A stretch of DNA of 20,811 nt from the NCBI GenBank assembly GCA_020718785.1, contig DYRK01000035.1, forward strand, positions 1 to 20,811, written 5' to 3'. This document shows positions 20,713-20,811 of the stretch, piece by piece; position 1 is the stretch's first letter; every line of letters starts with the position of its first letter. The position numbers and the translations under genes were made by a program. The notes under the pieces are model-generated. The model worked only from the letters and a program-made list of their open reading frames with translations. It made no database searches and was not told the origin of the DNA. Origin of the DNA: Desulfatirhabdium butyrativorans. Lineage in GTDB: Bacteria; Desulfobacterota; Desulfobacteria; Desulfobacterales; DYRK01.

Positions 20713-20811
20713 GGACACGCCGGCGGCGTGTCCTCAGCATTTGTTCAGCCCTTTCTCGTTCCCAAGCCGGGGCTTGGGAACAAGAAAACGAGAAAGGACA
20801 TGCCGGCGGCG
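20713..20811. repeat. Repeat families G and B at the window edge
   Basis: ggacacgc (20713-20720) and gcgtgtcc (20726-20733) form a palindrome with centre cggcg. A family B palindrome lies at 20757-20782 with an imperfect end. ggacatgccggcggcg at 20796-20811 is the left part of a second family G copy cut by the window edge. No gene is visible in 20667-20811 apart from the sigma promoter region. Confidence 0.8.

Overview
The window reads as a chromosomal segment of a Gram-negative bacterium, most plausibly a Desulfobacterota (Desulfobacterales-like) organism. The grounds are inference: outer-membrane proteins (a TolC-like channel, a two-partner-secretion TpsB transporter, two porin-like barrels, an RlpA lipoprotein), an NtrX/NtrC-type regulator, a LysR regulator of the selenium-metabolism type, and many interspersed palindromic repeats of the kind seen in large-genome, repeat-rich sulfate reducers. 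No rRNA, tRNA, phage, transposase or CRISPR locus is visible.

Layout. 1-149: two copies of a palindromic repeat. 150-5598 (+): NtrC/NtrX-family response regulator, rsmD, coaD, a LysR regulator and a PAS-PAS-PP2C (SpoIIE) phosphatase; each junction is filled by a short repeat that usually carries the upstream gene's stop codon. 5634-8760 (-): a TolC-family channel followed by a TpsB/ShlB transporter. 8761-9224: a 66-bp tandem repeat built round a palindrome, then a promoter resembling a heat-shock promoter. 9225-13088 (+): hsp20, lon and rlpA. 13152-14488 (+): a tandem pair of coiled-coil, restriction-endonuclease-like proteins sharing a 308-bp stretch of identical DNA. 14578-17469 (-): two paralogous porin-like barrels separated by a terminator-like hairpin. 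17746-18780 (-): threonine aldolase behind a dense cluster of nested palindromes. 19032-20666 (-): an ECF sigma factor, a zinc-finger anti-sigma factor and a small exported protein of regular 18-residue repeats.

How the genes fit together. hsp20-lon is a coherent protein quality-control unit with a fitting promoter. The sigma/anti-sigma/periplasmic trio looks like an envelope-stress circuit, and the window is otherwise rich in envelope proteins. rsmD-coaD is a common housekeeping pair. The most unusual points are: repeats of several unrelated families at gene ends that supply stop codons and even start regions; the gene-conversion signature in the coiled-coil/nuclease-fold pair, both copies having Ser where the catalytic Glu is expected; a response regulator whose GAFTGA sigma-54 contact loop reads GAFSES; and an 18-residue repeat protein encoded with an ECF sigma factor. 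I found no clear evidence of a wholly new multi-gene system; the repeat/gene-boundary architecture and the converted tandem pair are the best candidates for something not well described.
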